Below, piece by piece: positions 7,853 through 16,591 of a stretch of 64,000 nucleotides of DNA. The notes below the pieces were generated by a model. That model was not told where the DNA came from. It did not search any database and was given only the letters and a program-made list of their open reading frames with translations. The position numbers and the translations under genes were made by a program. Origin of the DNA: Echinicola rosea (GTDB taxonomy: Bacteria; Bacteroidota; Bacteroidia; Cytophagales; Cyclobacteriaceae); contig NZ_CP040106.1 of NCBI RefSeq assembly GCF_005281475.1, positions 3,500,501-3,564,500 on the forward strand, read 5' to 3'. Position 1 is the first letter of the stretch; every line of letters begins with the position of its first letter.

Positions 7853-9391
7853 CTACTCCAATAAGGTGGTATTAAAAAGTGGCATATTCAAGGTCGAAAT
7901 CAAGTGTTCAGGTAACCCATGGTCTTTGATAATTTTGCATACCGTGGATGTGGGCTTATCAAGGCTTGGAGCTAGATACGAAAATTCGAGCTGTTCGCGA
8001 GTCCTCTTATTTCCATCAGGATCCTTTGTCCCAATAGGTATAAACCAAAGGGTGGCGATAAGCTGATCGCTCCCTTTAATGGCATAGAAGGTCTGGCCAT
8101 TTTCTATTCTGTACATAGCGTCAGATAAAAACTCGGTCTTTTTAATGTCTAATGGAAAATCGAGAAGGTCTGCAATTTCATTTTTTTTATAAGAAATGGC
8201 CTTAATTACATTTTTCAGTTCTTTTTTGCCAGCAGTTACATTAAGTTGATGGCCTTTTATATTGAAATAGATTTCTATTTGTCCCTCTTGGTGATTGACT
8301 GATCCATTACCCTTAGATGGTGTATTGAATAGATCGGAGAGTATAGAGGCCTTTTTTGATTTTTTGCCTATTAGCGTTTTGGCTTTGCTTTTTATTACAT
8401 CCTTTACCTGCTTTTTCTTGGTGGCAAATACCGAATCCATTTGAATTTCGTAGCAAGTGTGGTAGGTGGTGGCCAGCTTTGCCTTATAACCATCCACTCC
8501 TCCCGGCGTCAAGTCAAAATATCGAAAATGATCCTTTTTAAGATGGATGCCAAGCATTAAAAAATGAAGAATGCCCGGACTGTGTTTTGCATAAAATGGG
8601 GAATGGGTATTGAGCCCTTGTAGATGGACGGTTTCTCCTGTGATAAAGCCTACGTTGGAAGCGATAATTTCCTCATTGAGCCTTAAGATACTAGCATGTA
8701 ACAGGTTTTTTTCAAAGGTCTTTGAGAGGAAATCAACCCTTCTGGAATCTTCTAGAAAGGCCAGTTTTCCATAGATGGCTCCTTTTCTAAACTCGTTCTG
8801 TTCGACGAGATTGGGAAGTATAGTATTGAAATCATCCACTGAAGTAACCCGATCGAAGGACAATTCTCCCTGTCGTTTCAGCCGGTTTATTTTTTCTTTT
8901 TTATTCTTCTTTTTAAGCTCTCTTTCCAAGTGTTCTTCATCGCACTCCATGACGGGCTGTGGATATTCTTTTAGGAAGATGGAGTTTTTGAGTGGACCAT
9001 TGTTACTGACCCAGTCCAGAGGGGTTTTAGAAGGGATGTATTTGAGGTGTAGCGTATATTCCTTGCGGATCAATTCCAGCCCTTTTGTGATAAATGAAGT
9101 ATTGTTTTTTGGGTTTGATAACCAAACTTGGTATTCTGCTAAATTATTGCCTGGATAGGAGAGTTGCCGATCACTTTCTACCAAGGGAAATAGGCCAGTC
9201 ATAACTTCCCCATTCCAATCAGTTATCATTATTGGTGTCTGATCGCTGAACAGTTCATACCAAGTCAATACGAACTCCTTCTGTTGAAAGACCGTTGCCC
9301 ATGGACATTCCCTAACCAACTGGTCCCAACATCCTATGAAGCTGGTGTCCTGTATTAATGCTAGGACTTCCTTGCCTTTAAGAATTTTCAT
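7853..9391 (-). CDS. CelD/BcsL-type GNAT acetyltransferase-like protein, copy B
   Basis: About 512 residues. The ATG at 9391 is preferred over the upstream in-frame GTG at 9433, because it leaves only a 14-base overlap with the preceding gene. The N-terminal region has the CelD/FemAB-like GNAT fold signs: WDQLVRECPWATVFQQKEFV, an acceptor-domain segment rich in Lys/Arg, and the FDLTPGGVDGYKAKLA block. After a basic linker, the last roughly 130 residues form a second module with FYAIKGSDQLIATLWFIP, which looks like part of another GNAT domain. It is paralogous to the adjacent upstream gene. A role in transferring an acyl or aminoacyl group to a repeat-unit amino sugar is inferred from family and context. 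Confidence 0.82.
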   Translation of the reverse strand: MKILKGKEVLALIQDTSFIGCWDQLVRECPWATVFQQKEFVLTWYELFSDQTPIMITDWNGEVMTGLFPLVESDRQLSYPGNNLAEYQVWLSNPKNNTSFITKGLELIRKEYTLHLKYIPSKTPLDWVSNNGPLKNSIFLKEYPQPVMECDEEHLERELKKKNKKEKINRLKRQGELSFDRVTSVDDFNTILPNLVEQNEFRKGAIYGKLAFLEDSRRVDFLSKTFEKNLLHASILRLNEEIIASNVGFITGETVHLQGLNTHSPFYAKHSPGILHFLMLGIHLKKDHFRYFDLTPGGVDGYKAKLATTYHTCYEIQMDSVFATKKKQVKDVIKSKAKTLIGKKSKKASILSDLFNTPSKGNGSVNHQEGQIEIYFNIKGHQLNVTAGKKELKNVIKAISYKKNEIADLLDFPLDIKKTEFLSDAMYRIENGQTFYAIKGSDQLIATLWFIPIGTKDPDGNKRTREQLEFSYLAPSLDKPTSTVCKIIKDHGLPEHLISTLNMPLFNTTLLE

Positions 9392-10961
9392 GATCTGAGG
9401 ATGGTTTATTTGATGGAGAGGATTTGGATTCACGTTCGATTACGTAGCTTTCAAGTGCTGGTTTATGCTTCCTATAAGCGGTGTGAAAATAACTATCCGT
9501 AATAAGCAGAGAGGTTTTATGCTCGTCGGTTTGTTGATCACTTGGTGCTATCCAGATACTGGCCAAAAGACGGGAGTCATCAGAAACAGAGTAAAACTCA
9601 GCACCTTTGCTCACAAGGATAAAGGCCTTTTCTAAAAATTCCCATCTCGATTGAGCAGCGCTTTTATCATTGTACTTAAGTAAATCGCTGATGCAGTTTT
9701 TGTTAACGGACAGATTGAATTGTTCAGAGGGGAATGAGGTGGTTGGATTTGATTTGTCCGATGAGAAGATCGATTTGGTGATTCCTTTCGTTTTTTCCTT
9801 GATCAGGTATATTTTTTTCTTTACGTTTAATTCAAACGTCATCGGCCGTATATCAAACTTGACCAAGGTATGGTGTAGGTTCTTTCTCAGGAATTTTTTA
9901 ATACCATATTTGATGTTTTTACTTAAGTGCAGTTCTATTACTTCATCTCCACTGGTGGACAATCGTTCTTTGTATCCATCGTATCCAGGAGTAAGGTCAA
10001 ATTTCTGGTAACCTTCGTCTTGGAGCATTTTTCCAAGCATGTATAAATGGACCAATCCAGGGGAATGCTTTGAATGAAATGGAGAATAGCTGATCAATCC
10101 AGCCAAATGCATCCATCCTTTCCCCTTCATCCCGATGATGGATGAAATGGTTTCCCCGTCAAGTTTTAAGGCTGTCACATGAAGAAGATCCTTTTGGAAC
10201 AAATCGATTAAAAACTTGTTTCGGTTCGGGTTGGATTTTGAAGGAAGTTTATTGAACATAGCGGCCTGTCTGAAATCCAAGTACACAAGAATTTCATTCA
10301 ATACTTGTACAAACTCATTTGGATCAGTGACTTTAATGAATTCTACTTTTCCGGCGCGATGGATACGGTTGTATTTAGCCTTGAGGTGTCTTTTTCGAAA
10401 TAGCTTTTGTTCTTCGACCAGTGAAAAGTCCATCAAAGGTCGATGGTGGCTATGTAAAACCGTATGTTTCTCTGTGATCGAGGTTACTGATTTTAATGGC
10501 CCAACAATAGAAGCGTCAGGTATAAACCTGAGGCTCAGCTTGCATTGGGGGAATTCATTAAAAAGTGCTTCAAAACCATTTTTGACAAATGTCTCGTTAT
10601 AGCCATCTTTTACTAGCCAGGTTTGGTATTCTGCGTCAAATTTTCCAGCTCCAGTAATTTTTAAAGGGCTGTTTTTCTTTAGTTCCCCGTCCGCTTTACC
10701 TGTCGTCAGGGCTAATAGCCCGATCAATTCCTTTCCTTCAAATACGGTAAGCAGAATAGGAGTGATATTTTCTTGGTTAGCAATATACCAAGCCTCTACA
10801 AACTTCCTTTTCTGAAAGACCGTGGCCCACCTTGTAGTTTCGTAAAGCTCGTCCCATCCTTGTTGGAAATCGGTATCCTTAAGGATGTCAAAAACGCAAT
10901 TCCCAATGAATGTTTTCGAAATTGTTGATGTTGTCATCTTGTTAAAAATGTATCCTAGCAT
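9378..10961 (-). CDS. CelD/BcsL-type GNAT acetyltransferase-like protein, copy A
   Basis: A 527-residue paralogue of the next gene downstream; an in-frame ATG at 10937 is an equally possible start. Shared features are GWDELYETTRWATVFQKRKFV near the N-terminus, HSPFHSKHSPGLVHLYMLG-like sequence (the copy B equivalent is SPFYAKHSPGILHFLMLG), FDLTPGYDGYKERL, and a C-terminal module with FYSVSDDSRLLASIWIAP. The family is found in cellulose and EPS loci as putative sugar N-acyltransferases acting in the cytoplasm. The 3' end overlaps the copy B start by 14 bases, so the two are translationally coupled. Functional difference between the copies is unknown. Confidence 0.82.
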   Translation of the reverse strand: MLGYIFNKMTTSTISKTFIGNCVFDILKDTDFQQGWDELYETTRWATVFQKRKFVEAWYIANQENITPILLTVFEGKELIGLLALTTGKADGELKKNSPLKITGAGKFDAEYQTWLVKDGYNETFVKNGFEALFNEFPQCKLSLRFIPDASIVGPLKSVTSITEKHTVLHSHHRPLMDFSLVEEQKLFRKRHLKAKYNRIHRAGKVEFIKVTDPNEFVQVLNEILVYLDFRQAAMFNKLPSKSNPNRNKFLIDLFQKDLLHVTALKLDGETISSIIGMKGKGWMHLAGLISYSPFHSKHSPGLVHLYMLGKMLQDEGYQKFDLTPGYDGYKERLSTSGDEVIELHLSKNIKYGIKKFLRKNLHHTLVKFDIRPMTFELNVKKKIYLIKEKTKGITKSIFSSDKSNPTTSFPSEQFNLSVNKNCISDLLKYNDKSAAQSRWEFLEKAFILVSKGAEFYSVSDDSRLLASIWIAPSDQQTDEHKTSLLITDSYFHTAYRKHKPALESYVIERESKSSPSNKPSSDHENS

Positions 10962-11276
10962 AAATAGTTTGGTTGGGCCAATGGCAAGTGGATTGATGGC
11001 TGGTTCTCAGTTTCTTTGGCATTTAGGGAATTAGTCTGAATATGTTTAAAAGCATTTTCCCGTAATTTTTGCCGTTTTTAATCAGTTCTTGACCAGTGGC
11101 CTGGTGGAGATTAGTTTCTTTTCTAACAAATAATGGTAGTACAAAAAGGTATTTTGGGCTTATGGATTATTCTTTTGCCTACTATAATGGGTTTATTGCT
11201 AATTGTGTGGCTGATGTAAAAGCTGTTATGACCCAAACTTTAACAGATTGTATTTCATACATAAAAGCATTCTAAT
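10962..11276. other. Intergenic region of 315 bases within the EPS run
   Basis: It separates the flippase gene (upstream on the minus strand) from the GNAT pair. No terminator with a T-run and no clear -7 box for the minus strand were found. The only coding candidate is a 28-codon hydrophobic frame on the opposite strand, listed separately. A small hairpin ACCAG/CTGGT lies near 11092-11105. Confidence 0.4.
11133..11219 (+). CDS. Possible 28-residue single-helix membrane peptide
   Basis: An ATG-initiated frame encodes MVVQKGILGLWIILLPT followed by IMGLLLIVWLM, which would form one transmembrane helix with a short Lys-containing N-terminus. The ATG is preceded by AACAAATA, an AT-rich context common for Bacteroidota starts, and codon use looks ordinary. 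It is the only + strand frame in this part of the EPS region. Short hydrophobic frames arise often by chance, so this is a weak call; it is recorded because it is too short for most gene finders. Confidence 0.2.
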   Translation: MVVQKGILGLWIILLPTIMGLLLIVWLM

Positions 11277-12824
11277 TTAAGAGAATTTTTTAGTGATCTT
11301 TTCTAGTTTAGGAACAATAGTAGAACCGATCATGTCCTTGTCAGTTTCGCTTAATAAAACAAACCAAGTGGAAATTGCGACCAGTACAAAAACTAAAGCA
11401 CCTGAGATAGTCATCATAAACCAATTGGAGATGGGTACAAAGCTATTGGTAATAAAAGAAATAAGGTAGGTAAACAAAAACAGGATCAGTCCTTCCATAA
11501 GAGGCTTATAAAATGTTGTTTTACTGATGTTTAAAATATGACTGGCATAGATAGGTGTAAATATGCCGTTTTTGGCGGTTACAGCAATAGCTCCCGCCAA
11601 GGCAACACCCCAAAAGCCAAAACCGAAAACTTTAACAAATACAATCGCCAAAAGTAAATTTAATATACCGAAGCCCCCAGTGAAAAGGCCAGGTATTTTC
11701 ACTTTATTTAGCGATGTATTGATCTGGAATAGTGGAAGAACTCCCAAATTGATTACCAAATGACAAAGCATTATGATCATTAGTCCAGCGTAAATAGCAT
11801 ATTCAGGACCAAGCCAAAGCGATAGCAATTGGTCGGAAAAACCGCAGATAATACCGGTCATCAATCCCACGCCTATTGCTAGAAACTTGACTCCCATTTT
11901 GGCAATTCGGATAACGTCGTCAATTTTGTTCTTGGCAAAGGAGATAAGAAGCATAGGGCCAATCAAGTTGCTTAATACACCAGCCATGGTCCTGATAAGT
12001 ACATTCCACTGCAGGACAGCGGAATATTTACCAGTAGCTTCCGCCCCAAAGAACTTATTTACGACAAAAATATCAACCTTTAAAAACAATAAAAAGCCAA
12101 TTTGATTGACGATTAGCCATCCCCCCATACTTACCAGTTTTTTTAGAATAGGAAACCGGAAGTCTTTAATCGATATTCTTAATTGAGGTGTTAACTTAGC
12201 CCAATTGGATACGGCGTATATGAAAGCAGTAAGTGCACCTATTAAGTTTGCCAGCCCCACAAATTTCAAGGATGGCTCGAATACCGTAAAACAAATGATG
12301 ATGGTTACAACACGTAATACGATTCTACTTAGATCCACAACCTTCCTAAGATCCAGTCTGTTGTAAGCATACATGGAAGTACTGAAGATACTGCTGAGTA
12401 GCGATATCAGGTACCCAAGAAAGGTAAATGCAAATAAATAGTAAGTGTCATAAACAAGCTCCTCTGGTACTTCAAAAATAGAAGTTACGTCAGCTGTCAC
12501 ATAAGACAAAAGCGGAACTTGTACCAATATAATAGCCAACATTGCAAACAACGCGGTGTTGAACGTTTTGTTGGCACTCAGCCAATTTTCCTTTTGTATA
12601 TCAATGGTTATAAATCTAGTGATGGCTCCATTTATCGAAACGGTAATAACACTGATGTATTCCGTGAAAACCATGGCCAATGGCACTAAACCATATGCAG
12701 CCGGTCCCATATATTTAATTAAGTATGGAACCAGCCATAACCCTATGATGATGTTAACAACGAAGGATAAGATGTTCATTGTTAAGTTCTTAGGGAATTG
12801 GTTTTTAAAAGATTTAGTTTGCAT
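11277..12824 (-). CDS. Wzx-like lipid-linked repeat-unit flippase (MOP/polysaccharide biosynthesis superfamily)
   Basis: A 515-residue polytopic protein with roughly 12-14 hydrophobic segments spread along its length. The N-terminus (NIIIGLWLVPYLIKYMGPAAYG) is characteristic of oligosaccharide flippases, where the first helices are followed by a G-x-x-x-YG turn. It should move the undecaprenyl-diphosphate-linked repeat unit across the inner membrane so that the polymerase can use it. Its partners in this run are the Wzy-like protein (14181-15473), Wzc (16592-19009) and Wza (19022-19846), together a complete Wzx/Wzy-type export set. The call is firm at the superfamily level; substrate specificity is unknown. 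Confidence 0.9.
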   Translation of the reverse strand: MQTKSFKNQFPKNLTMNILSFVVNIIIGLWLVPYLIKYMGPAAYGLVPLAMVFTEYISVITVSINGAITRFITIDIQKENWLSANKTFNTALFAMLAIILVQVPLLSYVTADVTSIFEVPEELVYDTYYLFAFTFLGYLISLLSSIFSTSMYAYNRLDLRKVVDLSRIVLRVVTIIICFTVFEPSLKFVGLANLIGALTAFIYAVSNWAKLTPQLRISIKDFRFPILKKLVSMGGWLIVNQIGFLLFLKVDIFVVNKFFGAEATGKYSAVLQWNVLIRTMAGVLSNLIGPMLLISFAKNKIDDVIRIAKMGVKFLAIGVGLMTGIICGFSDQLLSLWLGPEYAIYAGLMIIMLCHLVINLGVLPLFQINTSLNKVKIPGLFTGGFGILNLLLAIVFVKVFGFGFWGVALAGAIAVTAKNGIFTPIYASHILNISKTTFYKPLMEGLILFLFTYLISFITNSFVPISNWFMMTISGALVFVLVAISTWFVLLSETDKDMIGSTIVPKLEKITKKFS

Positions 12825-12869
12825 AGATGTCGTGTTTCAAGATTTCACAAAAACTATATGTGCTTTAGG

Positions 12870-14096
12870 TTATGCTGGGAGTTTTTGGAATTCAAGAATC
12901 TCTTTAACAATAAAATTGATTTGGTCTTCAACTAAGGCTGTACATTCTTCCATTTTACTGTCAATCTTAGTGGTCAATTGATCGTAATTTTCTTCGACAT
13001 AGGTTATTTTTTTGTCAACTTCTTCCAGTAGTGGAGATTGATCACCCCATGTTTGATTTCTGGATTCGACGATAAGGTCAGGTAGTGCTAAGCCTCTGCC
13101 AATAACGCCCGCATACTTTTCACTATATGCCAAAGAAATTGCTGGTTTTCTCATAAAGAATGTGGAAACGGCAGCATGCATACGACCGGTAATGACCATG
13201 AAGCTTCCGCCAAGGACCTGCCTCGCTTCTGCTGGCTGAATGGCATCTGTGATGAAGATGAGGTTTTCCTTCTCTTTTTGGTCCATGCTTTTCTCGATTT
13301 CCTTGATCACAAAGCGGTCATCTGATTTAGCAGGTGCCAGTACATGTCCCAGGATTACAAACTTGAAGTCGGGGAATCGTTTTGTAAGATTTAGAATTAG
13401 TTTCTTCCAGGTTTTTATATAGCCCTCTTTGTCCTCCGTATATTTATGCCAAAGTCCTGAAGGAACCATGGTGATATACTTGTCAGGATGTAGGTCAGGA
13501 TAATTTTCAAGTATTTTTCCAAATTCCTTTTGATTTGGCAAAGTCATCATGGCTAGATCCCTGCTTTTCACGAGTTTCTTTATGCCCAGACTTTTGGAAA
13601 ATTCATAGCTGTTATCGTCTCGGGTGATTATGCTGATATCTTTATAGAAGTTCTTCACCATGGTTCTTGTGGAGCCAAAAAACGGTCCGAATGATTGTCC
13701 AGCTAGGATTACCTTACATTTTTTGTTAATAGACTTGTAAACTGATCCCTTTAGCAAAGCTCCTTTCTTGTAAGTTTCAGAAAGGTCATCCCCTCCCAAC
13801 ACGATGAGGATATCGAAATTGTCTGTGATTTTTTTTATGGACTCATCGCTGCCGAAAATATAGCGTTTTACTTTGGTGATGGGGGTTAATTTGGTGTTGA
13901 ACAATGCGTCGAATTTTTTCAGGTCATGAACACCGGTACCTGCCTTAAGCCTGTCCAAATTGTAGTCATCACATTCACAATAAATTTCAGTATCTGGAAG
14001 TAATGGTTTCATCCGGCTAATAAGATTTAAAGCCATCATTGCACTTCCGTAATTGAGTGTTTGGGAGATGTGGGTAATAAGAATTCTTGTCTTCAT
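12870..14096 (-). CDS. Polysaccharide pyruvyltransferase family protein (CsaB/WcaK-like)
   Basis: A 408-residue cytoplasmic protein. Family-like elements are the start ILITHISQTLNYGSAMMALN, the central ILIVLGGDDLSE and VILAGQSFGPFFGSTRT blocks, and the C-terminal VITGRMHAAVSTFFMRKPAISLAYSEK segment, in which the GRMH motif is diagnostic for the family. The founding members add ketal-linked pyruvate from phosphoenolpyruvate to a sugar; many EPS members are only predicted to do so. Pyruvylation would give the polymer a negative charge. It lies between the polymerase and flippase genes in the same direction. Confidence 0.87.
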   Translation of the reverse strand: MKTRILITHISQTLNYGSAMMALNLISRMKPLLPDTEIYCECDDYNLDRLKAGTGVHDLKKFDALFNTKLTPITKVKRYIFGSDESIKKITDNFDILIVLGGDDLSETYKKGALLKGSVYKSINKKCKVILAGQSFGPFFGSTRTMVKNFYKDISIITRDDNSYEFSKSLGIKKLVKSRDLAMMTLPNQKEFGKILENYPDLHPDKYITMVPSGLWHKYTEDKEGYIKTWKKLILNLTKRFPDFKFVILGHVLAPAKSDDRFVIKEIEKSMDQKEKENLIFITDAIQPAEARQVLGGSFMVITGRMHAAVSTFFMRKPAISLAYSEKYAGVIGRGLALPDLIVESRNQTWGDQSPLLEEVDKKITYVEENYDQLTTKIDSKMEECTALVEDQINFIVKEILEFQKLPA

Positions 14097-14180
14097 AATG
14101 TATAAATAATAAGGTGGATCTAGATGTAAAAGGTTATTGGGTGGTTAAGACGACATTAATAAAAGGGTCTAATATAAGCT

Positions 14181-15473
14181 TTAGGCGTTGATAGGCCTTA
14201 GTGGATATTTTGTGGGACGATTGACTAAAGATTTTTTAACAGGTATTGGTCTATTTAGCTTCTTGGGTTTGCTTGCTTTTACGGCTGATAGTAAAAAGAT
14301 GAGAAGTGGAGCAAAAGTAAACGTCCCTATAAATCTTCCCGGTACCAATACGATCAATAGCATAACCAATAATGGGTAAAATACTTGTTGGTTTTCTTTA
14401 TTCATCTTATTGTTTCCGATGATGAAATAATGGATGAAGAAAATCAGGAACAAAACCATCCCGACTAATCCAGTACTATAAAATAGCATGTTGATGTCGC
14501 TATGAATACTTCTTCCATACCCAAAGTGTTTTATTCCAAAATCAATAGTGTCAAATAGCTGGATTCCAAAGAATAATTCTGATGGGTCTTCACTGGTTTT
14601 GAAGTGTTTGAAAAGGTAAATGGTTTCCATAAATCTGGGTTCGGTTTCAGAATAGTTCTCTACTTCAGTGATCCTCTCTCTTTCCGCAAGCTGAGCATTT
14701 AAGGGCGCTTCGTATAGAGGATATGCAAGTACCATTATTCCAGCTAAGACTGTAAATACAATAATGATCTTAAAGAAAATTTTTCTGTTCAAGAGCACAT
14801 AGGTCAAAATTCCAAGGGCAAGCATTCCTATCGAGGTACGTCTGGTTATCACTACAAGGAGTATTACACTTAAAGTAATGAAAAAGATATCGACAGATTT
14901 AATGAATAGATTGCTCCTTTTGTTTTCAAGTACATAGTGTATAGACATAAAGACTACTATGGGGGCTATGTACATTCTAGATGTGTCAAGAAATCCTGTC
15001 GAAAAGCCTCCTCCATAGGCAGCCTCACCGATATGAAGTACATTGGCCATGATGAGGTAAAGAGGGATAGCAATAAGCATAAACCTGTTGTAAGGCTCAA
15101 ATTCCTTGATAAAGTCCCTTTTTGATCCAAAGAAATTTCCAACCAATACCATACTCAAAGAAATGATGAGAGCAAAGGCAGTTTTGGCTGATAACATAAA
15201 GTTTCCTGGATTGAAAAATAAAAGCGCAGTAACATATACTGTTATCAGCATGAAGATCCAATCCCCCTTTCTAAAAGCTTTGTTAGCTATGATATATGCT
15301 ATTACCATGACTAATGGCAACACGTAACGAATGGCGGCAAAGACCTTTAAGTCCTTATAAAAGCCATCAAACATATCAAATACCAAGTAGAACACCATTA
15401 GCGCATAGATGAAATTCTTCTGGTCAAAAATGAAATACCCAATTAGGATTAGTGATAAAAGTATAAGAATCAT
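14181..15473 (-). CDS. Wzy-like O-antigen/EPS polymerase
   Basis: A 430-residue integral membrane protein with about 10-12 hydrophobic helices and one larger hydrophilic loop (roughly residues 265-320, rich in Glu/Arg: LAERERITEVENYSETEPRF). That layout, with a long periplasmic loop in the C-terminal half, is typical of Wzy/O-antigen ligase-like proteins, which share little sequence identity. It would join repeat units at the periplasmic face. It overlaps the upstream GT2 gene by 4 bases (15470-15473), so the two are translationally coupled. Assignment rests on topology and context more than on motifs; an O-antigen-ligase-type role is the alternative. Confidence 0.8.
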   Translation of the reverse strand: MILILLSLILIGYFIFDQKNFIYALMVFYLVFDMFDGFYKDLKVFAAIRYVLPLVMVIAYIIANKAFRKGDWIFMLITVYVTALLFFNPGNFMLSAKTAFALIISLSMVLVGNFFGSKRDFIKEFEPYNRFMLIAIPLYLIMANVLHIGEAAYGGGFSTGFLDTSRMYIAPIVVFMSIHYVLENKRSNLFIKSVDIFFITLSVILLVVITRRTSIGMLALGILTYVLLNRKIFFKIIIVFTVLAGIMVLAYPLYEAPLNAQLAERERITEVENYSETEPRFMETIYLFKHFKTSEDPSELFFGIQLFDTIDFGIKHFGYGRSIHSDINMLFYSTGLVGMVLFLIFFIHYFIIGNNKMNKENQQVFYPLLVMLLIVLVPGRFIGTFTFAPLLIFLLSAVKASKPKKLNRPIPVKKSLVNRPTKYPLRPINA

Positions 15474-16390
15474 GATGATGATTTTTTTGACTTAGCCAAT
15501 GTTTGTTTATACTCTATAATTAGTTTCTTTACAAAACTGGGAGTTCTGTTCAGCAAATAGAGCTTCTTCCATTTGTGCTCGACATCCGGATAGTCCATTA
15601 TGTATTTAAAATCCTTTTCTATTTTTCTGCTCTCTGATAAAAAGCCACCCCAAGCATAGCGTGTGCCTTTTAGAATTGCTTTCATGGCTATGTATTTGTT
15701 TGCGTCATTATTGTCTTTTTGATAGAGATCCTGCCATGCTTCTTCACAGTGGTCTTTTTTATTGCTTCTGTGGATAATAGACTCGTCCTGTTTGATATAA
15801 ATGGTGAGTGCAGCTGGGTGGAAGGCTACTGGATATTGAATGGCTATCTTTGCCCAGGTATATACATCTTCCCCTGAAATCATTCCCACTGGAAATCCTC
15901 CTACTTTATCAAAGACATCTTTCGGGACAATTGTTGCACTGGTCCACGCAATGACATATTTAAGCGATGTCGCGAAATAATTCTCTATGATACCTTTATT
16001 GATATCATGGTTCATGTCATAAGTTTTTCCCTTATATATAGTGGAGTGGGCACAATTGTACATTCCAGCTTCAGGATACTCCTGTATGAGTTTTGCCATT
16101 TCTTCAAGATAATTTGGCTTCCATAAGTCATCGGCATCCATAAAGGCGATATATCGATTATTGGATTTTTTGATTCCATAATTTCTGGCATCCGAAACTC
16201 CGCCGTTTTTTTTATGGTACAGCTTTATCCTGTCGTCTACAATTTCCGCTACTTTTTCAACACTTTTATCGGTAGAACCATCGTTTACAATTACTATTTC
16301 AAAATCCGTAAAGGTCTGTTCCCGTACTGACGCTAAGGTTCGGGTGATGTTTTCTTCTTTGTTATATAAAGGAATGACTACACTGAACAT
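15470..16390 (-). CDS. Glycosyltransferase family 2 protein
   Basis: A 306-residue GT-A inverting glycosyltransferase. The N-terminus FSVVIPLYNKEENI, the nucleotide-binding VNDGSTDKS motif (about residues 35-43), and the metal-binding FMDADDLW motif (about residues 87-94) are all present, followed by GEDVYTWAKIA as the probable catalytic/acceptor segment. There is no membrane helix, so it acts in the cytoplasm or at the membrane surface on lipid-linked sugars. It overlaps the polymerase gene by 4 bases. A 200-base spacer without an obvious gene separates it from wzc; that spacer holds only a weak 5-bp hairpin near 16516-16535. Confidence 0.92.
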   Translation of the reverse strand: MFSVVIPLYNKEENITRTLASVREQTFTDFEIVIVNDGSTDKSVEKVAEIVDDRIKLYHKKNGGVSDARNYGIKKSNNRYIAFMDADDLWKPNYLEEMAKLIQEYPEAGMYNCAHSTIYKGKTYDMNHDINKGIIENYFATSLKYVIAWTSATIVPKDVFDKVGGFPVGMISGEDVYTWAKIAIQYPVAFHPAALTIYIKQDESIIHRSNKKDHCEEAWQDLYQKDNNDANKYIAMKAILKGTRYAWGGFLSESRKIEKDFKYIMDYPDVEHKWKKLYLLNRTPSFVKKLIIEYKQTLAKSKKSSS

Positions 16391-16591
16391 GGGGTGTGTG
16401 AATTAAATAGGATTATTTATGAAAGTAATAGTGTTGGTGCTTAGGTAGAGCTTCGCCCCGTCAGTCCCATCTCGTAGAACCTAGCAGGGAAAAGCTTTAA
16501 TGGTGTTGATGGAACTGCCCGTTGCATTAGGCAGCCCCTTGAATATATTTAGGAAAATAGCTGAACTGTCCAGAAAGGTGAAAGGCTGAGA

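Noticed and set aside
6893..10961. An exosortase/PEP-CTERM-type EPS system, suggested by the deacetylase and FemAB-like genes
   Set aside because: No exosortase gene, PEP-CTERM protein or other system-specific gene is in the window; the run is a standard Wzx/Wzy-type set.
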